A DNA stretch of 64,000 nt, from positions 39,808 to 103,807 of IMG/VR virus record IMGVR_UViG_3300043411_001118. One strand, given 5' to 3'. This stretch comes from a virus. Positions 1 to 6,931 of the stretch are shown here, in pieces. Both the position numbers and the translations under genes were made by a program. Each line of letters starts with the position of its first letter. Position 1 is the stretch's first letter. The notes beneath the pieces were generated by a model. The model saw only the letters and a program-made list of their open reading frames with translations. It searched no databases and was not told where the DNA came from.

Positions 1-218
1 GCTGGAACTGGATGCCTTCGTTTCGGAACACCCATAATTTTTGGAAGATCAAATTGATAGTCTGGATTATATTGTACGCCCAAAATTGCTTTCAATTCGG
101 GAACCAAATTACAATAATATTTTAATGCATCGACTCGATCTTCCTCTGGATGAGCAAGAATTTTTTCGACCATTTCGGCCATTGTATATTTGAAATCGTG
201 AACTGGTTTTACGAACAC
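1..218 (-). CDS. Partial conserved hypothetical protein (3' end outside window)
   Basis: An open frame enters from the left edge. It starts at a GTG (216-218) directly after the TAA of the RNase H gene. An AGGAGAT ribosome site lies inside the end of that gene at suitable spacing, so translational coupling is likely and GTG is preferred over the ATG at 180-182. The visible 72 residues begin (M)FVKPVHDFKYTMAEMVEK and include LKYYCNLVPELKAILG, an acidic/helical start followed by a proline-rich stretch. From memory this resembles a small protein widespread in T4-like phages (DUF6433-like). No function is known and I do not assign one. Confidence 0.6.
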   Translation of the reverse strand, partial: MFVKPVHDFKYTMAEMVEKILAHPEEDRVDALKYYCNLVPELKAILGVQYNPDYQFDLPKIMGVPKRRHPVP

Positions 219-1073
219 TTAAAAATCTCCTACAGAACCAGAAAGTTGTCTCAGACCATTCGACAAAAGGAAATTATATATTTTTGAACGTCCAACCGGC
301 TTATGGTTATCGTATGTTTGAATGATCTTATCCTTCAATGCTTCTGGTGTAAAGGATAGGTCAATTAGCCACTGATTCCTTTCATAGTTTTTCTTCTTAA
401 CCTCAGTATCACAAACAGCATCAAGAGGCATTTTGATCCATTCATCAAGTTTGACTTGGTAAATGTTTTTCTGCCTCTTATCTGGATTCATGATAGCATC
501 ATCATCCGATAGAAAATTCGGAACCCCGTCTCCCTTATCACCCTCAAAAATCTTTCTCTTGAGAGCAATGATTGGGCAATCTGGTTTTAAAAACCTCTTT
601 TTTCCTGGAGAAAATTGAGACACCAAGGGATATTTTTGAAGTTGAATAAAATCTTCATCTGACGAAACGATCACAATCGGTTCAACAGTTCCAAATCTTG
701 TTGCTAATACTCCGATAATATCGTCTGCCTCTGCGCCATCAACCTCCACAAGTTTATAAGGCATGTTATCTCGTAGTTCGGATTTGATGATATCAAAGCA
801 CTTAAAAATTTCTTCCCAATCGAACCCAGATTTTTCTCTAGCAGATTTCCTCTTTCCCTTATAATGAGTGAATCGCGCCTTCCTCCAAGTATTTTTTGCA
901 TCACAGCAAATAACTAGTTCGCCGTACTCATGAAAAAATTTTCTTCGATAAAATAACAGGGTTTTGTATGCCATGTGTCTTACGAGATCCACTGATATCT
1001 CAGCATTTGGATCGGACCCAATTTGGATCATAAGACTTGAAATCATTATTTGACTGAAATCTATTAACTGCAT
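219..1073 (-). CDS. rnh: RNase H, 5'-3' FEN-family exonuclease
   Basis: T4-type RNase H removes RNA primers and flaps on the lagging strand. The protein (284 aa) shows the PIN/FEN pattern of acidic metal ligands: D5 in MQLIDFSQ, D58 in ICCDAKN, E115/D117/D118 in GAEADDI, D139/D141 in SSDEDF, and the helix-hairpin-helix segment FEGDKGDGVPNF (176-187) with D179 and D182. The frame can be extended 5 codons to a TTG at 1088, but the ATG at 1071-1073 fits the family N-terminus and sits 2 bases after the stop of the small membrane gene upstream. Length is close to T4 RNase H (about 305 aa). Assignment is secure from motifs. Confidence 0.92.
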   Translation of the reverse strand: MQLIDFSQIMISSLMIQIGSDPNAEISVDLVRHMAYKTLLFYRRKFFHEYGELVICCDAKNTWRKARFTHYKGKRKSAREKSGFDWEEIFKCFDIIKSELRDNMPYKLVEVDGAEADDIIGVLATRFGTVEPIVIVSSDEDFIQLQKYPLVSQFSPGKKRFLKPDCPIIALKRKIFEGDKGDGVPNFLSDDDAIMNPDKRQKNIYQVKLDEWIKMPLDAVCDTEVKKKNYERNQWLIDLSFTPEALKDKIIQTYDNHKPVGRSKIYNFLLSNGLRQLSGSVGDF

Positions 1074-1075
1074 GA

Positions 1076-1180
1076 TTAACCCACCCAAAAATCGTACATA
1101 AATTTTACCAATGTCATTGTCGAAAATGTTATAATAAGAATAAGGGACACATAAAAAAAGAAGTTTGCAATCTTATACAT
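1076..1180 (-). CDS. 34-aa single-pass membrane peptide
   Basis: A short frame reads MYKIANFFFYVSLILII, continues TFSTMTLVKFMYDFWVG and ends in TAA. It starts 9 bases after the TAA of the ExoI-like gene, with AAGGA overlapping that stop as ribosome site, and ends 2 bases before the RNase H ATG. This packing makes it look translated. Residues 7-27 are one hydrophobic span with a lysine on each side. No family is recognised; membrane location is the only inference. Confidence 0.55.
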   Translation of the reverse strand: MYKIANFFFYVSLILIITFSTMTLVKFMYDFWVG

Positions 1181-1189
1181 ATTTGATCC

Positions 1190-2572
1190 TTACAAAGTAA
1201 CTAGTTCCCAGTCTGGTTTACGAACATTGATTTCTGATGTGTGGAAATATAATTCCAATGCAGCCATCAATTCATAATCCTTCTCTGTTCCACCAACGCG
1301 CTCCAATTCAATATCTCCAAGAAGTGTTTCGAATGTTGGATGAAAATCGTCCTTGGTCAATTCCGACACAGATTCAACATCCCTGTTAGAAATTTTCATC
1401 TTCCCGCCATAGCGATACTTGCAATATCGATCAAAGTATTGAAGATTTTTTCCAGATAATACCGGAACATTATTAACAGCGAATCGAGAATACAAATGAT
1501 TGGCCTCAATGTTTTTTAGAGAAACTAAGTGCTGTATGTTGTTTCGATGTATCGCCTCATGTAATGCATCGATTCCCTCAAACGGAAGTTTGTAAATGTG
1601 AGCCTCTACATCACAATCAATTGGTGGCCAAAAATTTCTAGTGTTCATTTCAGAAAATTCTTCACATGCCACAGCCGCAAGCATTCCTATTTCTTCTGTT
1701 GGTGTGTATGTATCATCAACATAAAATTGAGACATGGCACGATTGAAATAGAATACTGAATTCTTCCCTTCTCCAGCTTGGTACTTGTTTAAATTAATCC
1801 AAAGTGCGTAATTTTTATCTCCACACAAATATGCAAATTGAGACACGTTAACAACATCATCTAATCTATTTGTCGATGAATCTTTCCAGACCGGAAAGAC
1901 CCTCTTAACAATTGATCCTGGTTCTTCTAAGAGTCTTGGTTCGTAAGCAACATAATTTCGAATATCTGCGCCGTAAGTTTCGGCCAAATATTTTGCAAGT
2001 TTGATTGTTAAATTAACATCGTCCCTGGACTCATGCGTTTGATCTCCGGTCATTAGACCGAATTTCGAACAAAGATTTTCCAGTTTCAATGTCGTTTTCT
2101 GATCGATGATATCAATCTTATCGAGGAATTTTTGTTCACATGTTGCGAGACGTTGCGCCATATGTAACAAGTCTTTACATTGAACCGCCTTCCCCCAATA
2201 TGGAGAAATGCCATTACGAATCATACATGTTCTTAAATATTTGATATCGAATTTATTTGAGTTATACCCAATCAATCGAACTGGTTCTCCTGAGCTATCG
2301 GCCCTCTCAGAAATTCCTCTAACAAACCTTTCAATCTTAACCATGGCTTCAACCTCTGTCATTGCATATGGATCGCTTTGATGATCCATAACATTAATGC
2401 GGTTGATTTTGATTGCCTTTGGTTTCGGAAGAACCAATCGATTTAATTTGATTGAAGATGAAAGAGTTTCGAGAACTTCCCAAGTTTCATCAACTAAAGT
2501 GAAACAAAAATTTAGAATTTGGCCAGTAGTTGCAAGATCTGTGGTTTCCAGATCGTAAAAAATTGATTTCAT
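1190..2572 (-). CDS. Exodeoxyribonuclease I-like DEDDh exonuclease
   Basis: The 460-aa protein has the DnaQ-fold DEDDh residues: D7 and E9 in FYDLETTDL, D109 in GYNSNKFDIKYL, and H180 with D184/D185 in HESRDDVNL. Total length and the long C-terminal half containing VPVLSGKNLQYF match E. coli ExoI (475 aa, a 3'-5' ssDNA exonuclease) rather than the shorter T4 DexA. A role in trimming single strands during recombination, or in host DNA degradation, is inferred. It is first in a tight run with the membrane peptide and RNase H, suggesting co-transcription. Confidence 0.8.
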   Translation of the reverse strand: MKSIFYDLETTDLATTGQILNFCFTLVDETWEVLETLSSSIKLNRLVLPKPKAIKINRINVMDHQSDPYAMTEVEAMVKIERFVRGISERADSSGEPVRLIGYNSNKFDIKYLRTCMIRNGISPYWGKAVQCKDLLHMAQRLATCEQKFLDKIDIIDQKTTLKLENLCSKFGLMTGDQTHESRDDVNLTIKLAKYLAETYGADIRNYVAYEPRLLEEPGSIVKRVFPVWKDSSTNRLDDVVNVSQFAYLCGDKNYALWINLNKYQAGEGKNSVFYFNRAMSQFYVDDTYTPTEEIGMLAAVACEEFSEMNTRNFWPPIDCDVEAHIYKLPFEGIDALHEAIHRNNIQHLVSLKNIEANHLYSRFAVNNVPVLSGKNLQYFDRYCKYRYGGKMKISNRDVESVSELTKDDFHPTFETLLGDIELERVGGTEKDYELMAALELYFHTSEINVRKPDWELVTL

Positions 2573-2589
2573 TTCTACTCCGAGAAAAT

Positions 2590-2847
2590 TTAATCAATTC
2601 TGACACAATAGTATTTGTCTGTATAGATATTGCCCCATGGCTTTAAAATTACACTAGAATCGTCCGGGGTAATCTTTTCAAACCGGACAGACGAATTTAT
2701 AAAATCGTGACCCACATAAGTCACCTTGTCTTTACAATAATCATCATGACTCATCTGGTGATATAAATGGTACTTCTCCCCGACAATCATCTTCGATTCG
2801 GTTTCTTTGTGGGCTTCAAACTCTTGTTTGGTTATTGGTTCGCTCAT
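2590..2847 (-). CDS. Hypothetical protein, 85 aa
   Basis: ATG start 3 bases after the upstream stop; the ribosome site is weak. The protein begins MSEPITKQEFEAHKETESK and has a compact beta-rich C-terminal part (DKVTYVGHDFINSSVRFEKI) ending YYCVRID. I do not recognise a family. It lies in a run of short genes between the divergent promoter region at 3.3 kb and the ExoI-like gene. Confidence 0.6.
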   Translation of the reverse strand: MSEPITKQEFEAHKETESKMIVGEKYHLYHQMSHDDYCKDKVTYVGHDFINSSVRFEKITPDDSSVILKPWGNIYTDKYYCVRID

Positions 2848-2850
2848 GAT

Positions 2851-3138
2851 TTATTTGGACCTCTTCTTAGGTTTGGGACGGTCTGCCAGATTCATTTCTT
2901 TCTCAAAGAATTTTAAAAAATCTACGTCGAGTGGTTTTTGTGGCCATCTCGAAATGTTAGAAATATAATTTGTTCCCATGCATGGAGAGATCACATCAAT
3001 TATCAAAGAGATTGGCGTATGTCTAAAATTAAGACTGAGTGTTCTAGTAATTCCGTGATTAACCGAAATTTCCACACTGTCCAGTAGATACACGTCAAAC
3101 GTTTTCTTCTTCCATTTTAATGTTCTGATTTTCCACAT
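2851..3138 (-). CDS. Hypothetical protein, 95 aa
   Basis: I place the start at the ATG at 3136-3138 (MWKIRTLKWKKKTFDV), because its ATG overlaps the TAA of the upstream gene in the arrangement TAATG and GGTGA precedes it. A longer frame from a TTG at 3228 would overlap that upstream gene almost entirely. The protein is basic with a KPKKRSK tail. No family recognised; probably translationally coupled to its neighbour. Confidence 0.6.
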   Translation of the reverse strand: MWKIRTLKWKKKTFDVYLLDSVEISVNHGITRTLSLNFRHTPISLIIDVISPCMGTNYISNISRWPQKPLDVDFLKFFEKEMNLADRPKPKKRSK

Positions 3139-3317
3139 TATGATGTCACCAAAATTAAATCCTTTTCTTCGGTGGTGTGAATCTCTTTTAATGGTAGTTT
3201 TTCGAAGTTGTCTGGAACGGAAAGCCAAACTAGCCTTTCCTTACCAGTCAGTGGATCAAAATCGTTCAACTGAAACAGCAACGTTCTTAGCTCTTGAATG
3301 GTTATTTGTTTGTCCAT
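3138..3317 (-). CDS. Small hypothetical protein, 59 aa
   Basis: The frame reads MDKQITIQELRTLLFQL, continues with DPLTGKERLVWLSVPDN and ends ILVTS before TAA. It has AAGGG 5 bases before the ATG and its stop overlaps the next start (TAATG). It is the first gene after a sigma70-like promoter on this strand. No family recognised. Confidence 0.6.
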   Translation of the reverse strand: MDKQITIQELRTLLFQLNDFDPLTGKERLVWLSVPDNFEKLPLKEIHTTEEKDLILVTS

Positions 3318-3362
3318 TATGACCCTTGATGGTTATTACTTTACCCATTTAGAATTCTCGCT

Positions 3363-3391
3363 TATCTTACCAAGTATATAATGACTGTCAA
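3363..3391 (-). promoter_or_regulatory. Candidate sigma70-type promoter for the 3317-to-left small-gene run
   Basis: On the minus strand TTGACA (3386-3391) is followed after 16 bases by TAAGAT. It precedes the first leftward gene after the divergent methylase, where a new transcription start is needed. Confidence 0.45.
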
Positions 3392-3409
3392 GAATCGATT
3401 TTATTAAAA

Positions 3410-4231
3410 ATGAAAAAATACTTAATTCCTCCATGCGCTTATCAAGGCGGCAAACAACGATTATCTAAAATCATTGTTGACGAAATTTTAAAAAATACAG
3501 ATTCAACAACCAACTTTGTCGATCTCTGTTGTGGGAGTGGTGCAATTTCTTTGGAGTTAATCAATCGAGGAACTTCTCCAAAACAAATAACAATGGTCGA
3601 TCTTTCTCCGTGGGGTTTGTTCTGGGAATCGATTGGAAACGAAACCTTCAATCTGATGACATGGAAGTTTTGTATTGATTCAATCCCAACAGATCCTAGA
3701 CTGATCAAATCTTACGTTGAACACATTCGAAATTCTAAACCAGGAGAAAATAAATTATATGAATTTTTAATTTTACAGGCATGTTCGTTTGGTTCCACAC
3801 CGGTCTATATTAAAAATGGTATTTGGAATCAATGTGGCTTCAGAAACTACTGGACCCCAACAGCTACGAGCAATAGAAAATCTCATGTGAATCCGATGAT
3901 GCCTATGCCACAAACCTTATATCAAAGAGTTGTTGATATAGTACAAACTGCTAATGGAGTTTGTGGATATTGTACAAACGTAGAAACGTTCGCCCCCGAA
4001 AAATCTTCTGTTGTTTATATTGATCCACCATATCAGAAAACTTCTGGGTATGGATATAATTTTGATTACATGACATTCATTAAAAATAATCCAACCACAA
4101 AAATTTATCTATCAGAAGGAATTTCTTTATCCGAGAATTCGATTCTTCTTTCAAATATCAGAAAGAAGGGTGGAATCAGTGGATCAAGAAAATCTTCCAA
4201 CGAAGAATGGCTTAATATTTTTGGTTCCTAA
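3410..4231 (+). CDS. D12-class DNA adenine-N6 methyltransferase (Dam-like), plus strand
   Basis: Motif X-like AYQGGKQR (10-17), the SAM-binding motif VDLCCGSGAISLEL (37-50) and the catalytic DPPYQKTSGYGY (205-216) define an alpha-class N6-adenine methylase of 273 aa. It is one of only two plus-strand genes here and converges on the transglycosylase gene, their stops overlapping by 4 bases. A TATAAT lies upstream at 3377-3382 but without a clear -35. It differs clearly from the second methylase at 21486, lacking the NRTGFNGL signature, so recognition may differ. Possible roles are protection from restriction or marking of phage DNA. Confidence 0.82.
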   Translation: MKKYLIPPCAYQGGKQRLSKIIVDEILKNTDSTTNFVDLCCGSGAISLELINRGTSPKQITMVDLSPWGLFWESIGNETFNLMTWKFCIDSIPTDPRLIKSYVEHIRNSKPGENKLYEFLILQACSFGSTPVYIKNGIWNQCGFRNYWTPTATSNRKSHVNPMMPMPQTLYQRVVDIVQTANGVCGYCTNVETFAPEKSSVVYIDPPYQKTSGYGYNFDYMTFIKNNPTTKIYLSEGISLSENSILLSNIRKKGGISGSRKSSNEEWLNIFGS

Positions 4232-4995
4232 AGATTCGTTTGTGGTAGTTTTATAGCAACCATTCCAACCGCCTCAACTAGCTTCGCATCGTCAATTAAG
4301 TGGTCAGCGAGCCGCGCCATAACCTGAGACGCATACTTTTCTGCCTGTGTTCCTGTCCCATTGTATTCACGGAAACACTCCCTCAGCCTTTTACTCTTTG
4401 GGTTAACTTCGCGCCTGTCGTAAAGACACTGTGAGATTATTTTGAGTCCACAATCCAAATTGGTGCTGGTCGATAATAGGTCTGTGTAATTTTCGATCCC
4501 ACAAAAATCCTTCCAGATGATATATGACACTTGCATTAAACCAAACGAAGAGAATTGAAGATCGTACTCGATATCATTCATCCACGCTTGCTTTGGATAT
4601 TTTTTGCTATATTGGGTTTTCCAAGATTCCTCAAACCGAATTCTTGTTGGAGCAAGGTTCGATTCCTGGTCCACGATTGCCCAGGTGATGGCCGGACTGA
4701 CCCCGTACTTCGATGAATACGTTCTAACGACTGTATCTAGGTCGGCAACGGATGGACCGTTCTCTGGTCTATACTCAATAACTTTAAAATGCTCTTTGAT
4801 TCTGTATGAATAATAGTCAACTTTATCTTGTGACCAAGTGAGAGCCTGTTCTGTATATTTTGCAACTTGAACTGAAACCAAAATGAACGCGATTAAAAAG
4901 AAAGAATACTTAAAGGTTCTTTTCCAGAATAATTTTTTTCTATTTGGAATTTCCTGCTCTTTAGTGAGCGTAATAATATTTTCAGAATTAGACAT
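4228..4995 (-). CDS. Membrane-anchored lytic transglycosylase (SLT fold)
   Basis: One transmembrane helix (about residues 28-48) follows a basic cytoplasmic tail, giving a type II topology with the enzyme in the periplasm. The catalytic domain has AITWAIVDQESN with the presumptive catalytic Glu, then SSFGLMQVS (the GLMQ motif) and REYNGTG, followed by YASQVMARL. This order is typical of soluble-lytic-transglycosylase domains that cut peptidoglycan. A strong promoter lies 45 bases upstream. It could act in DNA entry, local wall opening or lysis; the phage also has a separate lysozyme. Confidence 0.8.
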   Translation of the reverse strand: MSNSENIITLTKEQEIPNRKKLFWKRTFKYSFFLIAFILVSVQVAKYTEQALTWSQDKVDYYSYRIKEHFKVIEYRPENGPSVADLDTVVRTYSSKYGVSPAITWAIVDQESNLAPTRIRFEESWKTQYSKKYPKQAWMNDIEYDLQFSSFGLMQVSYIIWKDFCGIENYTDLLSTSTNLDCGLKIISQCLYDRREVNPKSKRLRECFREYNGTGTQAEKYASQVMARLADHLIDDAKLVEAVGMVAIKLPQTNL

Positions 4996-5039
4996 ATAAT
5001 CTCCTGTTTCTGATTAAAAAATTAAACTACAATAGAGCG

Positions 5040-5068
5040 AGAATATCAAACCGATCCAAAATTGTCAA
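5040..5068 (-). promoter_or_regulatory. Strong sigma70-type promoter for the transglycosylase gene
   Basis: TTGACA (5063-5068), exactly 17 bases, then TATTCT (5040-5045) on the minus strand. It lies between the tRNA and the transglycosylase start and would allow early expression by the unmodified host polymerase. Confidence 0.7.
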
Positions 5069-5104
5069 AACAAATTTACTTTGTTGGGAACGGTGTTTGA
5101 AAGG

Positions 5105-5177
5105 TTGCAGGGACGGGATTTGCACCCGTGTTCTACAGAGTATGAGTCTGTCGAGATACTAGCTTCTCCACCCTGCT
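5105..5177 (-). tRNA. tRNA with CAU anticodon (Met or Ile2)
   Basis: A 73-nt cloverleaf folds on the minus strand: acceptor stem with six clean pairs plus an unpaired A1-A72, D stem GAGA/TCTC, anticodon stem ACAGA/TCTGT with loop CTCATAC, variable region AGAAC, T stem ACGGG/CCCGT with loop TGCAAAT. CCA is not encoded. The anticodon CAU fits elongator or initiator Met, or Ile2 if the C is converted to lysidine. The mismatch at 1-72 is an initiator-tRNA hallmark, but the anticodon stem lacks the three G-C pairs of initiators. Identity is therefore open. Confidence 0.8.
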
Positions 5178-5183
5178 ATGAAT

Positions 5184-5510
5184 CTATTCGTTATTTATGA
5201 TTTTGAAGTCCAAGATAGTATCCAAGTTGAACGATCTCCATTCATTGGTCTTGGTTTCAAGGACCGGCAAATTTTTTGGATTCTTGGCCCTTGGCTTAGT
5301 TTCTTCCCCCAATTCTGCCTTTGTTGGTGGAAGCATTTCATTTATTAGTGTGCATTCCATCACGCGCTTCGTTCCATCAGCTTTTTGAAAAGTGACTTCG
5401 CAAATATTCTGCTTCATACATTGCTGCATGACGTGTCTGAGCGTATACAAGTATTTTTGCTCTAGAGTTAATTCGGTAACAGACGTTGGTTCCATTGTAT
5501 TTTCTGTCAT
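5184..5510 (-). CDS. Small SH3-like beta-barrel protein
   Basis: The 108-aa protein has a helical N-terminus and the pattern EVTFQKADGTKRVMECTL, then NEWRSFNLDTILDFKI. I recognise this from a small family common in T4-like and other large phages and described as SH3 beta-barrel proteins. Function is unknown. Its ATG overlaps the TGA of the gene upstream (ATGA), so they are coupled. Confidence 0.65.
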   Translation of the reverse strand: MTENTMEPTSVTELTLEQKYLYTLRHVMQQCMKQNICEVTFQKADGTKRVMECTLINEMLPPTKAELGEETKPRAKNPKNLPVLETKTNEWRSFNLDTILDFKIINNE

Positions 5511-5965
5511 AACACTTTTCCTTGATATCGATCAGTCGTATGATGATCGGTTAGTCTATTCTGTCTTTCAACAAATTTCAAATATCCCTCCGGGATGTAT
5601 TGCTTATTTGCTGCGCGATATTCATCAGAAAGTTTGTCGGTCCTTCCAGATAAAATTGTTTCATAATCGTACTTCCATTTCTCTGGAACGTCAAATACAA
5701 ATGCCCTGTAGCCAGGTTCGGGAATATACTCGATTATATAATTTGGATATTTTGTAATACGATCTACTTGTTCATAATATTGTTTATCGCCATAGCCAGT
5801 TTTAGATAGCCATAGATGCAATTTTAGAACATATTTTGGCTGATTATTATGTTGTATGGAGATGTCACAAAAATTCGGAAGATCGTTTAAAGGAATTTCG
5901 AAGAATGGAAAAAACCAGAACGCACAATTTTCTTTTCCGCTTGCAAAATCACGAACTTTTCTCAT
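5507..5965 (-). CDS. Hypothetical protein, 152 aa
   Basis: ATG start inside the last codons of the RuvC-like gene; the TGA overlaps the next ATG. Rich in aromatic residues (FWFFPFFEIP near the N-terminus) with charged helices at the C-terminus. No motif or family recognised. Coupling to the resolvase and SH3-like genes indicates one operon. Confidence 0.6.
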   Translation of the reverse strand: MRKVRDFASGKENCAFWFFPFFEIPLNDLPNFCDISIQHNNQPKYVLKLHLWLSKTGYGDKQYYEQVDRITKYPNYIIEYIPEPGYRAFVFDVPEKWKYDYETILSGRTDKLSDEYRAANKQYIPEGYLKFVERQNRLTDHHTTDRYQGKVL

Positions 5966-6569
5966 TTGGTTTTATGATATTTTGGTGGAGATACTTGCAC
6001 AAATAGTATGCATCAATTAAATCGTCCGTTGGATTAGTTTTCTTCAATCCTTCAGTTCCGAGTAGTATACCTAATTTGATGCCAGTTTGCTCCAAAAAGG
6101 ATTCATAAATTTGATCTTTTTTTGCATTCCCCTTTCCAGTAGCAAATTTTTTTAGTGTGCCAGGAGAGATTGCGGAATATTTTATTCTTGGATGATTTTT
6201 GTAAAATTTGTGTTTAAGAACTCCACCATTTTCTCCGATATGAAATCCGGCACCCCTTGATCCATAGGAGTAATCCTCTAATAAGATTACAGATTGTGGA
6301 AGGATTTTGGACATTGCCCAGGATGACAAATCATCAAATCTTTTCTCGCTGTCATTAAACAATGGAGCCAATGTTCCAATAATATTTTTTTCGTAAACTC
6401 CAGCCTTACTTTTCTGTGTGGTATAGAAATTGAATATGCAAGTCTCGTACTTGAAATCTAACCACAGAGGATGGGAACAGATCGCAGGACTTGTCATCGA
6501 CAAGTCAATTCCAACAACGTTATAATAAATATCATCAATACCAAAGTCTAAACTTCGATTCGTCTTCAA
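5949..6569 (-). CDS. RuvC-like Holliday-junction resolvase family protein
   Basis: The RNase H-fold acidic residues are visible: D22 in VVGIDLSMTSP, the Glu in VILLEDYSYGSRG, and Asp residues in PTDDLIDAYYL at the C-terminus, with the intervening ISPGTLKKFATGKGNAKKDQ that typifies RuvC-like proteins. T4 uses gp49 (endonuclease VII) for this job, and no gp49 homologue is visible in this window, so this protein may resolve replication intermediates before packaging (inference). The start is a TTG at 6567-6569 that overlaps the TGA of the zinc protein upstream; no later ATG would keep motif I. Confidence 0.72.
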   Translation of the reverse strand: MKTNRSLDFGIDDIYYNVVGIDLSMTSPAICSHPLWLDFKYETCIFNFYTTQKSKAGVYEKNIIGTLAPLFNDSEKRFDDLSSWAMSKILPQSVILLEDYSYGSRGAGFHIGENGGVLKHKFYKNHPRIKYSAISPGTLKKFATGKGNAKKDQIYESFLEQTGIKLGILLGTEGLKKTNPTDDLIDAYYLCKYLHQNIIKPNEKSS

Positions 6570-6721
6570 TCCGAATCGTCTACCTCTTTCTCAAAATCAT
6601 CGTCATCTTCCTCAGTAACAATTTCTTCTCCGCAAAACGGACAGAAACAAATTGGTTCGCGCACCTCATACAAAACCGAATATACAATATCGCAATTCGG
6701 ACACTCGATCTTAACTTTCAT
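6566..6721 (-). CDS. 51-aa zinc-ribbon protein with acidic tail
   Basis: The frame reads MKVKIECPNCDIVYSV and later PICFCPFCGEE, two CxxC knuckles about 20 residues apart, followed by a strongly acidic tail (EEDDDDFEKEVDDSD). AAGGA precedes the ATG, and the stop overlaps the start of the RuvC-like gene (TTGA). This looks like a treble-clef or rubredoxin-like zinc site; the acidic tail suggests a binding protein for basic partners. Function unknown. Confidence 0.65.
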   Translation of the reverse strand: MKVKIECPNCDIVYSVLYEVREPICFCPFCGEEIVTEEDDDDFEKEVDDSD

Positions 6722-6917
6722 TCAGCAATTTCCTTTTATCTTGTGATTGATTTTCTACTTCCCCTAGTTCTTGAAAGTCAGTAAAACTCATTGAAGTCTT
6801 ATGAACAAGGTTCATAAAATCTTTAAATTTGTTAAGTGCAGCCGCCGAATCTTTCGCGGTACAGCCCCACTGTCGGCTTGTGTTTTCGATGTTATATGTG
6901 AATTGATATTTCTTCAT
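6711..6917 (-). CDS. Hypothetical protein, 68 aa
   Basis: ATG start, MKKYQFTYNIENTSRQ, about 15 bases after the RNR stop, overlapping the zinc-ribbon gene by 11 bases. The pattern resembles small proteins with a beta hairpin followed by an amphipathic helix (AAALNKFKDFMN). No family recognised. Confidence 0.55.
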   Translation of the reverse strand: MKKYQFTYNIENTSRQWGCTAKDSAAALNKFKDFMNLVHKTSMSFTDFQELGEVENQSQDKRKLLNES

Positions 6918-6931
6918 GTTTCCTTATATAG

